NCBI RefSeq assembly: GCF_002127325.2
Contig: NC_035435.2
Span: 114,870,171 to 114,934,170, forward strand
DNA: 64,000 bases
Origin: Helianthus annuus
Lineage: Eukaryota; Streptophyta; Magnoliopsida; Asterales; Asteraceae
Reading direction: 5' to 3'
The position numbers and the translations under genes are program-made. Shown here in pieces: positions 46,437-57,932 of the stretch. The notes beneath the pieces are model-generated. The model did no database searches and was not told the DNA's origin. It was given only the letters and a program-made list of their open reading frames with translations. Within the stretch, counting starts at the first letter, position 1; each line of letters starts with the position of its first letter.

Positions 46437-48149
46437 TTTTAGCATAAAGGTGCTTTTATTTCGTGGCGTTCTATTAATCGGTAAAACGCCAAAAAAGTTA
46501 AAAAAACAAACATCGTTCATTGTGAAATTCAAGATTGTTGGCTGAAAAGGTCTAAACTCAATAACATTTTGCTGCATGAGATGGACAAATCTTGAATAAA
46601 AAGATGCTGATGTCAGACTGTGTGCTTCCAAACAGCGACACATAAAACTACTTAAAAAAAAAAAAATGAATCATACGAAAGTCGAACCAGCCAGCCAACA
46701 TGATTCAAAAAAGAAGAAAGAGACTGCTGACAGTGAAGATTTGGAAGATCAATTGTTTATGTATTTTTATTTATTTTCCTTTTCAGTTGATTGGTATATA
46801 ATAAAAACGCCATATATAATAAAACGCCAAAACAACCAAAATGCTTGTTTAAACGATATCATCCCGTTAAACACCACCAAAAAACTCCCAAACTATAATA
46901 AAATTACTTTGAAATAGTATTATAAAAAACCCAAAAAAAGAAAAAAGAAAAAATAAAAAAGAAAAGGCAAACTTCAAAATGTAACTAGAAACAAAAAATA
47001 CAAATCAGTAATACTGAAGATAGGGAAAATTTATTATATTAGAATCTAAAACGTCAAACTTGAAAGATGGGACGTGTTACAGACTTCAGAGATAAAGCTT
47101 ATCATAAACAATAATTACAAAGAGTAACTGAAAAAGACGAATACTTTATTATAACAATGCACCGCCTAACTTAGGCGCCAAAAAGACATCCTATAAAATG
47201 ATACGTCTCAGCAACTTCCATTTGATCAAAAAAAAAAAAAACAAACAAACAAACAAATGACAAATACTACTAAATACCACTCACTGAAAAACGCCAAAAA
47301 ATATCAAAGATGGCTAATATGCTTTCTTGGATATTCCTTATTATCAGAAGGGAGTAACTCAGAAAGATTTTGCTGCATGAAATGGATAAAAAAATCAAGA
47401 AAAAGATACTGATGCCAGTCATATGGCATTTTGTATTTTTTGTTCTTGAAGAAAGTTTGGATGACGAGAAGAGATCAATGACAATGAAGAGTGGGTTGAT
47501 TATAAAGATGAAGATCAAGACAAAGAAAAAGCGAAAAACCCACTCACAAGACATAGATCTATGCCGCCAAACATTCACAAAAAAGCCATATCAACAGACG
47601 AGCAGGCAAAAAAATCAAACCAATGGGTTTGTTAAGTTTTACATAAAACGCTATATATTTGGTGATAGTTCTAGTACTATTAAAGAAGAGAGAGACTTAT
47701 GACATTGAAGATTGGGAAGAGAGATCCGATTAGGATTTTTAATTTATTTTCTTCGCTTGTATTTTTTTTCCTGTGGTTGAAATATAATATAACAATAGTA
47801 AAACACCAAGATAACACAAACGCCAAAATGTTTATAAAAAACAATAATGGGCCGTCTTGTTTAAAACGCATTGGAAAACGCCATTCAAATAGATAATGGC
47901 ATACGATTTGAATAAACGCCATAAACGCCAAAATGTTAATACAATGAAACCATTAAACGCCATTAAATATTGAATTTGGTTAACGCCAAAAATCTTAAAA
48001 ACCAACAATATTGGGAAAAGCGGAACTATAAAAGCAGAAGATGAAAGGACAAAAAAGCCCCTCCGCCTTTTCTAAGGGGCGTGACACGTGTTGGGCTAGG
48101 AAGCGTTCTCACCGTTCTCACACTTTTGAGCGTTTTCTCCTGATCCCGT

Positions 48150-48152
<3 letters not shown>

Positions 48153-48182
<30 letters not shown>
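48153..48182. repeat. (TA)n microsatellite
   Basis: TA array between E3 and E4. Confidence 0.9.
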
Positions 48183-48185
<3 letters not shown>

Positions 48186-48400
48186 AGTATAATGTACTTC
48201 AAGGCTTAACCTACATTAACATACATGACAAAAAATATAACGTGCGTTATTATCATAGAACGTGCGTGATTATAGTCCCATGCGTGATTATGTGGTCCTA
48301 TGCGTGATTATGTGGTCCCATGCGTGATTATACCCCTGATCCAACGGTTACCATTGTCTCCTACGTGATGTATGATAAGGCTTTTTGTATGTTAACCTTA

Positions 48401-48404
<4 letters not shown>
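48183..48404. mobile_element. Short element E4 (about 222 bp) between (TA)n arrays
   Basis: The left AAGGCTTAACCTACATTAACATACAT and right ATACAAAAAGCCTTATC/AAGGTTAACATAC phrases are partly complementary. The centre has four to five units of TGCGTGATTATGTGGTCC(C/T)A. It is flanked on both sides by TA arrays. No coding capacity. Confidence 0.6.

Positions 48405-48442
<38 letters not shown>
48405..48442. repeat. (TA)n microsatellite
   Basis: About 19 TA units to the right of E4. Confidence 0.9.
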
Positions 48443-48448
<6 letters not shown>

Positions 48449-49690
48449 GGAAAGTGAGTATGAATAGTAACTTAATTTTTATAATAACATATAGTTGTTT
48501 TTCTTCATATTTTTATTTTTTAATACTACAATAGATTCTATTATACTTATTATTATTTACATTTAGTTGTATCGCTATCGTATCAAAAAGAACCGAAACC
48601 GACCGAATAATATATATATATATCGGTACCAGTATTTATTTATATTGTTTTTGCCTTCGACAAACCAATATTTATTTATATTGCTTTTGCTTTCAATAAA
48701 CTGACGTTGTATCTCTACTATAACATACCGAACAACATCGGTACATGTACATGTACTCATTTGTATGCTTTATTTTTGGTAATTAATCTTGTGCCGCAAC
48801 CGTAGTCAACCGAACCGAAACCAAACGAACAACATCTATATTGGTACCGATACTTATTTTTATTGTTTTTACTTTTGATAAATTGACATATCTTATCGAA
48901 CAAGACTGTTACATGTAGCTTATTCATTTTTATGATTTCTAGTTTCGATAATTTTCATTTATACAACTATATGTCTGCTATGATAAACGAATATCAATAC
49001 AAGTACTAGTACTGTGACGATCTAAACTGATCGATACCATTTAGACAACATCGTTGTCGGTACCGGTTTTCATTTTTTCTGTTTTCAATTGATGTAAAAC
49101 ATATGTTGATTCCTATATAGAGTGCATGTATCGTACCGGTCCTATAACAAACCTAACCGATACTGATCAAAGGCCCGCGATAACGTACTGCCGCAACACG
49201 CGAGGAAACAACCTAATATACAATTACTAGAAAGGAACGCTAATAGTATTTTCTTACTTTCATTTTCTCTAATACATGCGTTAATTAGATTTATAAAAAA
49301 GTTGAATACGCAGATTGTGTTAAAATTTTTCTCAACATTTCGGTATAAGCTTTCTTAATACGAAGTTGTATTCAAAGTACCTTAATTTTTTTGGTATCGT
49401 AAACTTTACGAGTGTCGATACCGTAACGAACCAAAACGATTATGACCGAACAACATCGGTACCAGTATCGTTATTATGAAACTAATTCGTTTTACAATTC
49501 CAACTAACGTAAAAAAACGCGTTGATATACTTTTGGCATATCATGACTTATTTTTCTTTGTCACAGTAGCGACTATGTGTACAGTAACAAGCCGAACCAA
49601 TACAAACCAACGCCTGCCCATACGTAACAAACCAAATTGATACTAACCGTGTCCCGCCACCTAGCGCGGGTCCCTTTAGTGATCCACTAA
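48443..49690 (+). mobile_element. Helitron-like repeat sequence upstream of the PPase gene
   Basis: Recurrent phrases ACCGAACAACATCGGTACC and CGGTACCGGT fill the region. Near 49652-49680 the plus strand reads CCCGC-8 nt-GCGGG followed by TCCCTTTAGT, the same hairpin plan as the terminus at 38861. This is a degenerate Helitron-like 3' end about 120 bases before the PPase start codon. The terminal tetranucleotide is TTAG rather than CTAG/CTAA, so it is not a canonical end. Confidence 0.45.
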
Positions 49691-49799
49691 TATAAGAAAA
49701 TGGAATGCTGAATCAGCATTCGACTCTACACAATCCACTGACCACTGGTGTTCAACATTTGTGGTCGCAATTCAAACCCTCATTCTTTGTTCATCATCA

Positions 49800-52700
49800 A
49801 TGGCAGCCGCTAGAGTGATGGCATCAACAACAATCATTGGCGCATCATCTTCCGCACTCTTTAAAGCCGCTGTTGCATCTCCATTCTTCAAGCCTCAATC
49901 TGTAACCTTTCGCTTCAATAACAGCCCCAAATTAGCTCTAAAAAAGAGGGGTTTTGCCTGTTCAGCGCTTTACAAACCTGATGTTCAGATCAAGGAGGAA
50001 GGACTGCCTGAAACCCTAGATTACAGAGTATTTTTTGTTGATGATTCTGGCAAAAAGGTTGTGTTTTTTTGTGGGTTTGTTTATTAATGTTGTGGGGTTT
50101 AGTTGTTTTGTGGGATTGTTTGTTTGTTAGGGGCTGATAATGATTAGATGTTTGATTATGAATCTTGTTTAAAAAAAGATCCTTTTTAATCATTCTGTGA
50201 TGTTTGATTGTTGAAAAATGGGTATGATGATTCTTGATTTAGGGTTTTTATATATACGTCTGAATTTAACCGATTCTAGCAGTAACATACTAGTTGAATA
50301 TGAATACAAGAGATAGTATGAACTTTGAGGTCAAACCGGCTAATTTGCGACTTCGAGTTTGACCTTAAATTTTTGAAATGTCCAAGATTTAAGACAAGAT
50401 AAGTCTTGATATTCTGATTGAGATGAAATGTGTTTTACTGTTTGTGAATCTGGGATGACTGCATTGTATGTCAGATCAGTCTCTTGATTGAAGAAAGATG
50501 TATTTTTAATCATTCTATGATGTTTGATTGTTGAAAGCTACGTTAATGGTGATTATTTCCGTAGGGATACGATGATGATGATAACATATATGGGCTGTTT
50601 CAGGTTTCACCATGGCATGATATACCGTTGCACACAGGTGATGGAGCGTTTAACTTTATCGTTGAAATTCCTAAAGAGACGAGTGCAAAAATGGAGGTTG
50701 CTACAGATGAAATATACACACCCATTAAGCAAGATACCAAAAAAGGGAAACTTAGATACTACCCGTAAGCCATTCATTTTTCATATTGGTTATTTTATAA
50801 TTCATTCGCCAGTTATTGACTTTTGTTGCTTATGATCAACCTTGTTTGTGTTTATAAGTTTATTTATTTAATCTTCTAATTGCCATTGTTACTTTATTGC
50901 TCAGTGCTAAATTAAATAATTGATTATACTAATTGCAATTATTCATCACTGATTGTCAAAACACACGCTACTGAATTTTTTGCTGGTTATATTACAATCT
51001 AGTAAATGTGATTATTAGGCTGGAGGGTGTGGGAGGGCGCCACCTCACCACCGATAGCGCCCCCGGGGCGCCACCACCCATACCGACCAATTTAAAGGGG
51101 GGCGCCATGGGTCTCTTGCCATTGTGTTAACGGAAGAAAAGGGGGGTGCAGGTGGGTCCCACCTCTTTTCAACCAATGAATTTTTTTTTTAATTTTGTTT
51201 AATAGGGGGGCTTTATCCCACACCCTGCAAGTTAAGGGAAGGGGACTTAAAGCCCCCTGTCTGACGTGGACGTGACGTGGCGTGATAAAGCCCCTAGGGG
51301 CTTTATCCCACACCCTTCAGGCTTCAGCCTTAATAGCATCTTATTGTCATCTTGATTATATAAATGGGACCCGCAAGATCAACATGTTAAATGCCAAAAA
51401 TGGGACCCGTAAATATACTTTTGTGTGTCTAACTTTTATGTTCCAGTTACAATATTAACTGGAACTACGGATTGCTACCACAAACATGGGAAGATCCATC
51501 ATTGGCGAATCCTGAAGTTGATGGAGCATTTGGAGACAATGATCCAGGTATACTTGAATCTCGTTATGCAATTACTGTCTCCCGTTTAATGTTAAATGAT
51601 TGTGTCACATATTTGGATGGATCCACTTTCCTTTTATATGGTAAAATAAAATAAAAAAACAAATTAATATCTTATATTTTTGGGTTTGTTTATTTGCTAT
51701 TTTATGTGATATCTGCAGTTGATGTCGTTGAAATTGGTGAAAAGCGTGGGAATGTGGGTCAACTCATGAAGGTCAAACCCTTGGGTTGTTTAGCTATGAT
51801 TGACGAGGGAGAACTTGACTGGAAGATTATTGCAATTTCATTGGATGATCCGAAGGCTTCACTTGTTAATGATGTCGATGACGTTGAGAAGCATTTTCCG
51901 GTATGTTATTTTTTCAACTAATCATGGACATGAAGTTAGGGGTGGCGTAATGGGTGGGTCAGGCGTGTTGGGTAATCGTCAAAACGGGTCACGTTGGACT
52001 CATGGTTGTAAAAAACCCGCCTAGGCTCCGATTAGTCGCCGATTACTAATCGGAGGTTCACGGAGTAATGGCCGATTAATTGCTAGGCGGTTAACTGTGG
52101 TCCTATTCCGGCCAAATTCTAGCCAGATTCCGGCGAAATTTCGACCAAACCTTGTAAATTTCCTCCAATTACTTAAAAACACGTTGGACTCATGGTTGTA
52201 AAAAACCCGCCTAGGCTCCGATTAGTCGCCGATTACTAATCGGAGGTTCACCGAGTAATGGCCGATTAATTGCTAGGCGGTCAACTGTGGTCCTATTCCG
52301 GCCAAATTCTAGCCAGATTCCGGCGAAATTTCGACCAAACCTTGTAAATTTCCTCCAATTACTTAAAAAATGTGTCAACGAGAAGTTAAAACATGTCTAC
52401 TTAAAAATATACATATATAAATGTGTGTATCTTTAAAACAAAAATTTAATTACATATAAAAATCCCAGTCCGATTGATTAATCCCGGTTAATCCTTATCA
52501 AATCTCGATTAATCGCTAGTCAGTACCTCACTGACCGGACCGACTGACGCCTACTGATTCTTACAACACTAGTTGGACTGGCTAGACCCAAAACACTTCA
52601 TTTCTAATATATATGAAATATTAATAAATAAAGCATTTTCATATTATAACTACAAAAAAAAATTAATATTATAATAATAATGTAATATTTTGAAACAAAA

Positions 52701-53126
52701 TGTAATAAAAAAAAAGCCTGTTTCACTAAATCCACTTTGGGTGACTTTTGACCCGCTAGAGATAAAACATAACATGAGTTGACCTGTTCTGAAGTAAACG
52801 GGCTAATTAATTTATCGACTTTGCGTAGGGTACTCTAACGGCAATCAGAGACTGGTTCAGGGACTACAAGATCCCTGACGGCAAGCCCGCCAACAACTTC
52901 AGTCTCGGAAACAAAGCAGCTAATAAGGTATATGATCATTTCACAACTTGGGTCACATAAATTTTAAAACTTTTTCATATATCTAGTGTTCTTTTAAAAC
53001 TTTTTCGACTAATAATCCCAAAACAAATGACAGGATTACGCTCTAAAGGTGATCACCGAGACAAACGAGTCATGGGCTAAGCTTGTGAAAAGAACAACCC
53101 CAGCCGGGGAACTTTCACTTGTGTAG
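49800..53126 (+). CDS. PPA6: Soluble inorganic pyrophosphatase, chloroplastic (family I), six exons
   Basis: Exons: 49800-50057, 50604-50764, 51447-51547, 51719-51900, 52829-52927, 53034-53126; all introns GT-AG; 297 aa. Residues 1 to about 65 are Ser/Ala/Arg/Lys-rich with few acids, a plastid transit peptide (MAAARVMASTTIIGASSSAL). The mature enzyme has SPWHDIPL, KMEVATDE, KQDTKKGKLRYYPYNINWNY, GLLPQTWEDP and the family signature D-N-D-P-V-D-V, split by intron 3. It hydrolyses PPi to phosphate with Mg2+, pulling plastid biosynthesis (starch, nucleotides) forward. Length and motifs match Arabidopsis At5g09650 (PPA6). The start is the first in-frame ATG before the transit peptide. It converges with the Spinster gene, 204 bases away. 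Confidence 0.95.
51018..51329. mobile_element. Tourist-like MITE in intron 2 of the PPase gene
   Basis: The left end GGCTGGAGGGTGTGGGA and right end TCCCACACCCTTCAGGCTTCAGCC are imperfect inverted repeats, flanked by TTA on both sides (51015-51017, 51330-51332), the PIF/Harbinger target. The GC content is high compared with the intron. Confidence 0.75.
51991..52370. repeat. 190-bp perfect-style tandem duplication in intron 4 of the PPase gene
   Basis: 51991-52180 and 52181-52370 are nearly identical (differences: CACGGAG/CACCGAG, GGTTAAC/GGTCAAC, the last base). Both begin ACGTTGGACTCATGGTTGTA. The segment belongs to a GTTGTAAAAA...TTCTTACAAC-ended repeat (about 52003-52570), probably a non-coding DNA transposon. 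Confidence 0.95.
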
Positions 53127-53330
53127 ATTCAAACTAATAAGATTGCCTCTGTATTTTTCGATTCAGAATTTTTTTCTAGCAAGAGGTACATTTTGTGCAT
53201 TGTTTACATCATCATTTGTGTCGTAAAGGCAACTTGAATAATAATTCTTTTCAAGTCTAGAGCTTTATGAGAACTTATAACATGAATCGGTTCAATCAAA
53301 TTAAAAAACGCGTTGATGAAGTTACCATGT

Positions 53331-56300
53331 TCATGGCTCGGGAGAAACTGCAGTTTTTTTGGCCGCCTTGTTCTCATTTGAAGGTGCTGTTGGGTTCTCG
53401 TTATCGTCGTTATATCTATCAACGCTAGGAAGAAAGATGCCTGCTCGAAGAAATAATAATCATTTTAGTTTTAAAAAAAAAAATAACCGTTTAATTAATG
53501 CGATGAAGGGCACAATACCTATAGACCATATTCCAGCTGCCAAAAACAGTACTGAAGTCAAGATCAAAGTAGATTTTCTCCAGTTTTTTAGCTTGTCCTG
53601 TTACATGTAAATATTGTAAGATCATGAGCTTAATTCATCTTCAAAATGTGCCGGTGTTTAAAAAGCTCGTTGCTCGCTCGCTGAGAAAAAAGCTTTAAAA
53701 GCATGGTGTAAATGAGCCGAGCCCAAGCTAGGTCTGGCTCGGTTCGTAAGCTCACTAGTCAGCTCAGGATTGTTTGTAGACTAATTTTAGTTTTAAATGT
53801 ATCAAAATAAAAAATATGTGGGAGGGGGTTGAAGTGTTAACATTTTAAGTTTAATTAGTCAATAACATACAAAAATATGGGAAAATAAATAAAAATTACA
53901 CACATAATACTTTTAATGTCTTTTGGTCTTTAAAATATTAGAAAAATAATACATGTATTTATATGTGAAATTTTTATTTTTTACTATTTTTTATGTCATC
54001 AATATTTGTAGAAAAAAAAAAAAAAAACGAGCTGGCTCGAATATTTTTCCAAGCCAAGCTCGAGCTCGACTTTGTCGGCTCGATAAAATAAACGAGCATA
54101 GCCGAGCTGACTCGTTTAAGTTTGAGCTCGAGCTCAACCTGGCTGGCCTCGACTCGGCTCAATTACAACCTATCAAAATGATCCAAAACTAGCACAAAAT
54201 TTAATAATCTATCTGCACAAAATTAATCCTCTAGTTTCTTCCATAAAATCTTTAGAATCAAGTGAATTTAGATATGGAACTGAAGATCAGACCTGCATAA
54301 CACCAACAAGTGGAGATGAAGGCACATCACCAAAGACATGAATAGAGACAGTAGACATAGCCATAGCCAATGGTTTCAAGCTCGGGTCAACAGAATGAAT
54401 AGACACAAAGTTTACTGGACCCTGCGGTCAAGTATGTAAATCGGTAAATATTTGTCATGATATAAGAGTTGAAAAATATAGGTCAAAAAAGGTTACCTGA
54501 GTGGCGAAAACCAGTATCTCCCCAATTAGAAAGAAAACTATAAACATGTACATGTCCTTGAAACAAAAGGCAGCAAAGCAAAATACTGCCCCAAAAAATG
54601 TTGCTATTGAAAGAAGCTGTGGAGACAAAACACCAACTTATTGTATTACGCGACCTTTTACTGGCTATCCGCATTAATAACACAAAACTTTCGAAAGAAA
54701 ATTGTGTTACCTTAAAAGCATTAGGGATTGTTGAATTCATATAATCCAGAACAAAACCGCCGGTTAATGTCCCCACGATACCACCGACGATTGTTATCCC
54801 TCCGAACAACAAGTCAGCGTCTGTCTACGAAAGATATGTAAATTCTCAGATGGAAATTTCTTTTTTATTTTACTTAAAAGTTAAAACTTTTAGTTTCTTG
54901 AAAAGTTTTCACTTGTAACACATACCATATGATATATGCTATAGCCAGCCTTGGGTCCCCAATATGAATAAGCCCCTATGACAAAATTGTATGAAATATA
55001 ACCTACAAAAAACACCATCCAAAACTGAACAGTTAGTATGTCACAATGATATTTCTTTGCAAAATTCCTCTACAAAATATTGTGTGAAATTGAAATATAA
55101 ATACCTAAAACATTTACTACATAAATCTTCTCATTCAAAAGAGATTTTACATCTTCACAAAACCTAGAAAAGTGACTAGACCTGCAACAAAACTAAGAAA
55201 TTTAGAGATCAATTTATGGAAATTAATTTATATTAGTTTATTTGAGAACAAACCCTAAAGATTTATTTGAAGTGGCATCTTTATCATGTGAAATACCTGA
55301 ACAAGTTTAAACTATGAGCCAAAATAGAAGATTTGTTAGCAGCATAATGCCAAGATTCTTAATACATACCTTTGAGTTGCAATGGACTCATAAAAAAACC
55401 CATAATAACAAATGGCAACATCAAAATTGCCTCACCGAAAAATGCATAACGCCAACCATAAGCACCTCCAACCTGAAAACAGATAGGGACGCGTCTCATA
55501 AATCTAGCCACTTATGAGTAGAGGTGCACAAAGAATCGGGTTGGGAACCGGAGCCGGTTTGTAACCTCAACCACAACTGGTTTGGGCCCGAGTTGAACCG
55601 TAGGGTTGAAATCGGTTTGAGAACTATTCTGTTGAAATCGATTAACCCAAATCAAACTGGTTTGAGCCAAAACCTGATGTTGACCAGGTTTGACCGAACC
55701 TGAATCGGTTTGGGCCCAGAAACCGATTTGTGCAGCTCTACTTATAAGAAATGTACAAAATAAATCCGCTTACCAATCCACCGTAAACATAACCAAGGGC
55801 AACTCCAGTAGGTATACACATGTAAAATATTCCCAGCCATGCTGATCTCTGTAACGGAAGATTGATATAAAAACTTGAGCTCACCCTTAGTTTAATAAAA
55901 TGAAGGGCCAAGATTTAAGTAATGACGTATGCACATGCACGCGCCTTCATTCACATGTGAATGTACTCATGCAAAGATGCACGCCTTGATTCGCAGGTGA
56001 TTACTCAATCTTGACCCTTCATTTGTTTATCCAAGGGACCGGATTGGTTCCTTGGTTCTCAAGTTTTTAATGGTTATCAGATGAACCACTCCATATATTG
56101 AGTTATAAAAAATGTTAAAAGCTTCCATCCATTGCATACGAACCTGAGTTACAGGTGCGTTTTCATCAATAAATGGAGCCGCGAGACTTATGAAAGAAGC
56201 TTCCCCAACACCAACTAGCCTGAAAACAAGATAGCGAAGTTTACATCACGGTGACACGAAAATCTGATGAAACAATCAACTAGAAGCAATTAGTTTGCTC

Positions 56301-57932
56301 ACATTCGACAAACTGTAATTGTCCAAAAACCAATGGAAATCCCACAACCAATTGCGGATAACGTCCAAACTGACAACCCAACTGCAATGAGCCTAAAGGG
56401 GTTGAAGCTGCTCAAAAAACAACCACCAAAACATACTTTATCAGCACAAGAACATAACCTAGTATTTTATAAAAATTAATGTAGATTTATGACATAGAAA
56501 CTGGTCATGAAAACTTACCTCTTGGCCATTGATGCAAATATTGGAGATGCCAAAAGAAGCCCAACCATAAAAGCAGAAGATAGAATACCATCCTTGAAAT
56601 TATTCAATTTGAACTCACCCCTGTAAAACAATCAAGTACTCAATACACAAGCTGAATCAGGTCACTTACATTTCATTAGGGGTGTAAACGAGCCGACCCA
56701 AAACAAGTCGGCCCCCGCCAATAAGCTCGAGTTCAGCTCGTTTAACTTATGAGAGTTCGAGCTGGCTCGTTTCGGTCCTCTGTTTATAGAGCTCGAGCTT
56801 GGCTTGTGAGTAGTTTTTCAAGTTTAGGCTATGCTCATATACTTTTTATTTAAAATTATTTTTATATACATGTACACTTATACTTTATAAAATAATATAT
56901 ATCTATTAGTTATTTTTATCATAATTTTATATAATAATAACTATTTAATTGTCTTAACTAAAAGAGTAAAATGCACGGATAGTCCCTATGGTTTGATGAA
57001 AACTTTTAGTCCCTAACTTTTCAAAATTACACTCTTAGTCCCTGTGGTTTGACAAGTTGTTACGATAGTCCCCAAAGCGGACGGAGGTTAGTTTTTCTGG
57101 TTAAGTGGGTGTGAAATGACAAGGACTATCCGAGTAACAACTTGTCAAACCACAGGGACTATCTGAGTAATAACATGTCAAACCACAGGGACTATCCGCG
57201 AGTAACAACTTGTCAAACCACAGGGACTAAAAGTGTAATTTTGAAAAGTTGAGGACTAAAGGTGAAATTTCACCAAACCACAAGGACTATCCGTGCATTT
57301 TACTCTAACTAAAAATATATAAATAGTAGGCTCATATGCGCCCACGATCCTACAAGCACTAGTGAAGCCCGGGCTCAGGCCCGGGCTTCTTTAAGCTCGG
57401 CTCGATTTGAGCTTTTAGCTAGCCGATCGAGTAACTCACGAGCGACTTGACTCGTTTACACCCCTACGTTTCTGCTCATTATCATCCATTTTTCATGAAT
57501 CCGGTACCAAAAAAGCCAACACTTACTGAATTCCAGTACCATGTGTGCATTCTCCATTTGAATTGCAGGTTTCTGGAACACCATTCACACCCGTACTCGC
57601 GATCACTCCACGATCCAAATACGTTACCAAGTTTATCACACAGAATAACACAAGCAACCTGTGATCACACAAACAAACTTCAACAATCCCCATATCCCAA
57701 TCCCTTTCAATCAAAGAACCCGAAAAGATCACAGATCTTCAAATTCCCACATATTTCGGCTTTTCATTCCTCAATAAATTGATTAAAAAATATTACAAAA
57801 TGATCACCTCTTAGGGGTAAACCATGAAGACTCCAATGAATCAGTCGAATCATTCTCGACCGGATCATCAAACGGATTGGTATATTCCTCATTTTTTACC
57901 CGCTTATCGGATCCTTCCTCTGCTGCACCCAT
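53331..57932 (-). CDS. Spinster-type MFS transporter (probable sphingolipid/lysolipid transporter), 15 exons
   Basis: Exons (minus strand, 5' to 3'): 57932-57808, 57658-57527, 56620-56519, 56407-56303, 56219-56144, 55848-55774, 55472-55370, 55296-55254, 55181-55105, 55002-54926, 54824-54711, 54616-54497, 54421-54293, 53597-53519, 53440-53331; 1467 nt, 488 aa, all GT-AG. The N-terminal tail is acidic; then come 12 predicted membrane segments, e.g. LLVLFCVINLVTYLDRG (TM1), SAFMVGLLLASPIFASMA, LVGVGEASFISLAAPF and GGITIVGGIVGTLTGGFVLD. The cytosolic tail is polar. Motifs and length fit plant Spinster homologues (At5g64500/At2g22730 group), exporters of lysolipids in animals; the plant substrate is not settled. 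Introns carry four MITEs. Confidence 0.9.
53705..54170. mobile_element. MITE, 'GGTGTAAACGAGC' family, copy 2 (last-but-two intron of the Spinster gene)
   Basis: Left GGTGTAAATGAGCCGAGCCC; right GACTCGGCTCAATTACAACC; GAGCTCGAGCTCG motifs lie near the right end; the centre is AT-rich. More degenerate than copies 1 and 3. TSD not seen. Confidence 0.65.
55519..55740. mobile_element. hAT-like MITE (222 bp) in a Spinster intron
   Basis: Ends TAGAGGTGCACAAA and TTTGTGCAGCTCTA; 8-bp target duplication CTTATGAG / CTTATAAG (one mismatch) at 55511-55518 and 55741-55748. The interior is rich in GGTTTGGGCC and AACCGG motifs. Confidence 0.8.
56679..57464. mobile_element. MITE, 'GGGGTGTAAACGAGC' family, copy 3, in intron 2 of the Spinster gene
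   Basis: Left GGGGTGTAAACGAGCCGACC; right TTGACTCGTTTACACCCC; AAGCTCGAGTTCAGCTCG-type flanks. It was interrupted by the MULE-type MITE at 56964-57305. Net length without the insert and its duplication is about 435 bp, close to copy 1. Confidence 0.8.
56964..57305. mobile_element. MULE-type MITE (342 bp) nested in another MITE
   Basis: Exact 22-bp terminal repeats (starting GAGTAAAATGCACGGATAGT); 9-bp target duplication TAACTAAAA, exact, at 56955-56963 and 57306-57314. The interior has a tandem array of about 40-50-bp units (AACTTGTCAAACCACAGGGA...) three to four times. It is related in layout to the GAGTTAAATG family but has a different interior. Confidence 0.93.

Larger units (their letters stand above)
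45768..48152. mobile_element. Inverted-repeat element E3 (about 2.4 kb), AACGCC-rich
   Basis: AAGTGTGAGAACGGTGAGAACGCT near 45770-45794 is matched in inverted orientation by AGCGTTCTCACCGTTCTCACAC near 48102-48123, followed on the right by (TA)n. The interior carries AACGCC/GGCGTT motifs dozens of times plus several hairpins. No ORF with a recognisable domain was found; the open frames are short and AT-rich. Exact borders are uncertain because the left side abuts E2. Confidence 0.65.

Noticed and set aside
49761..49799. Upstream GTG extension of the PPase reading frame
   Set aside because: A plant nuclear gene starts at ATG. The ATG at 49800 is followed by a typical transit peptide.
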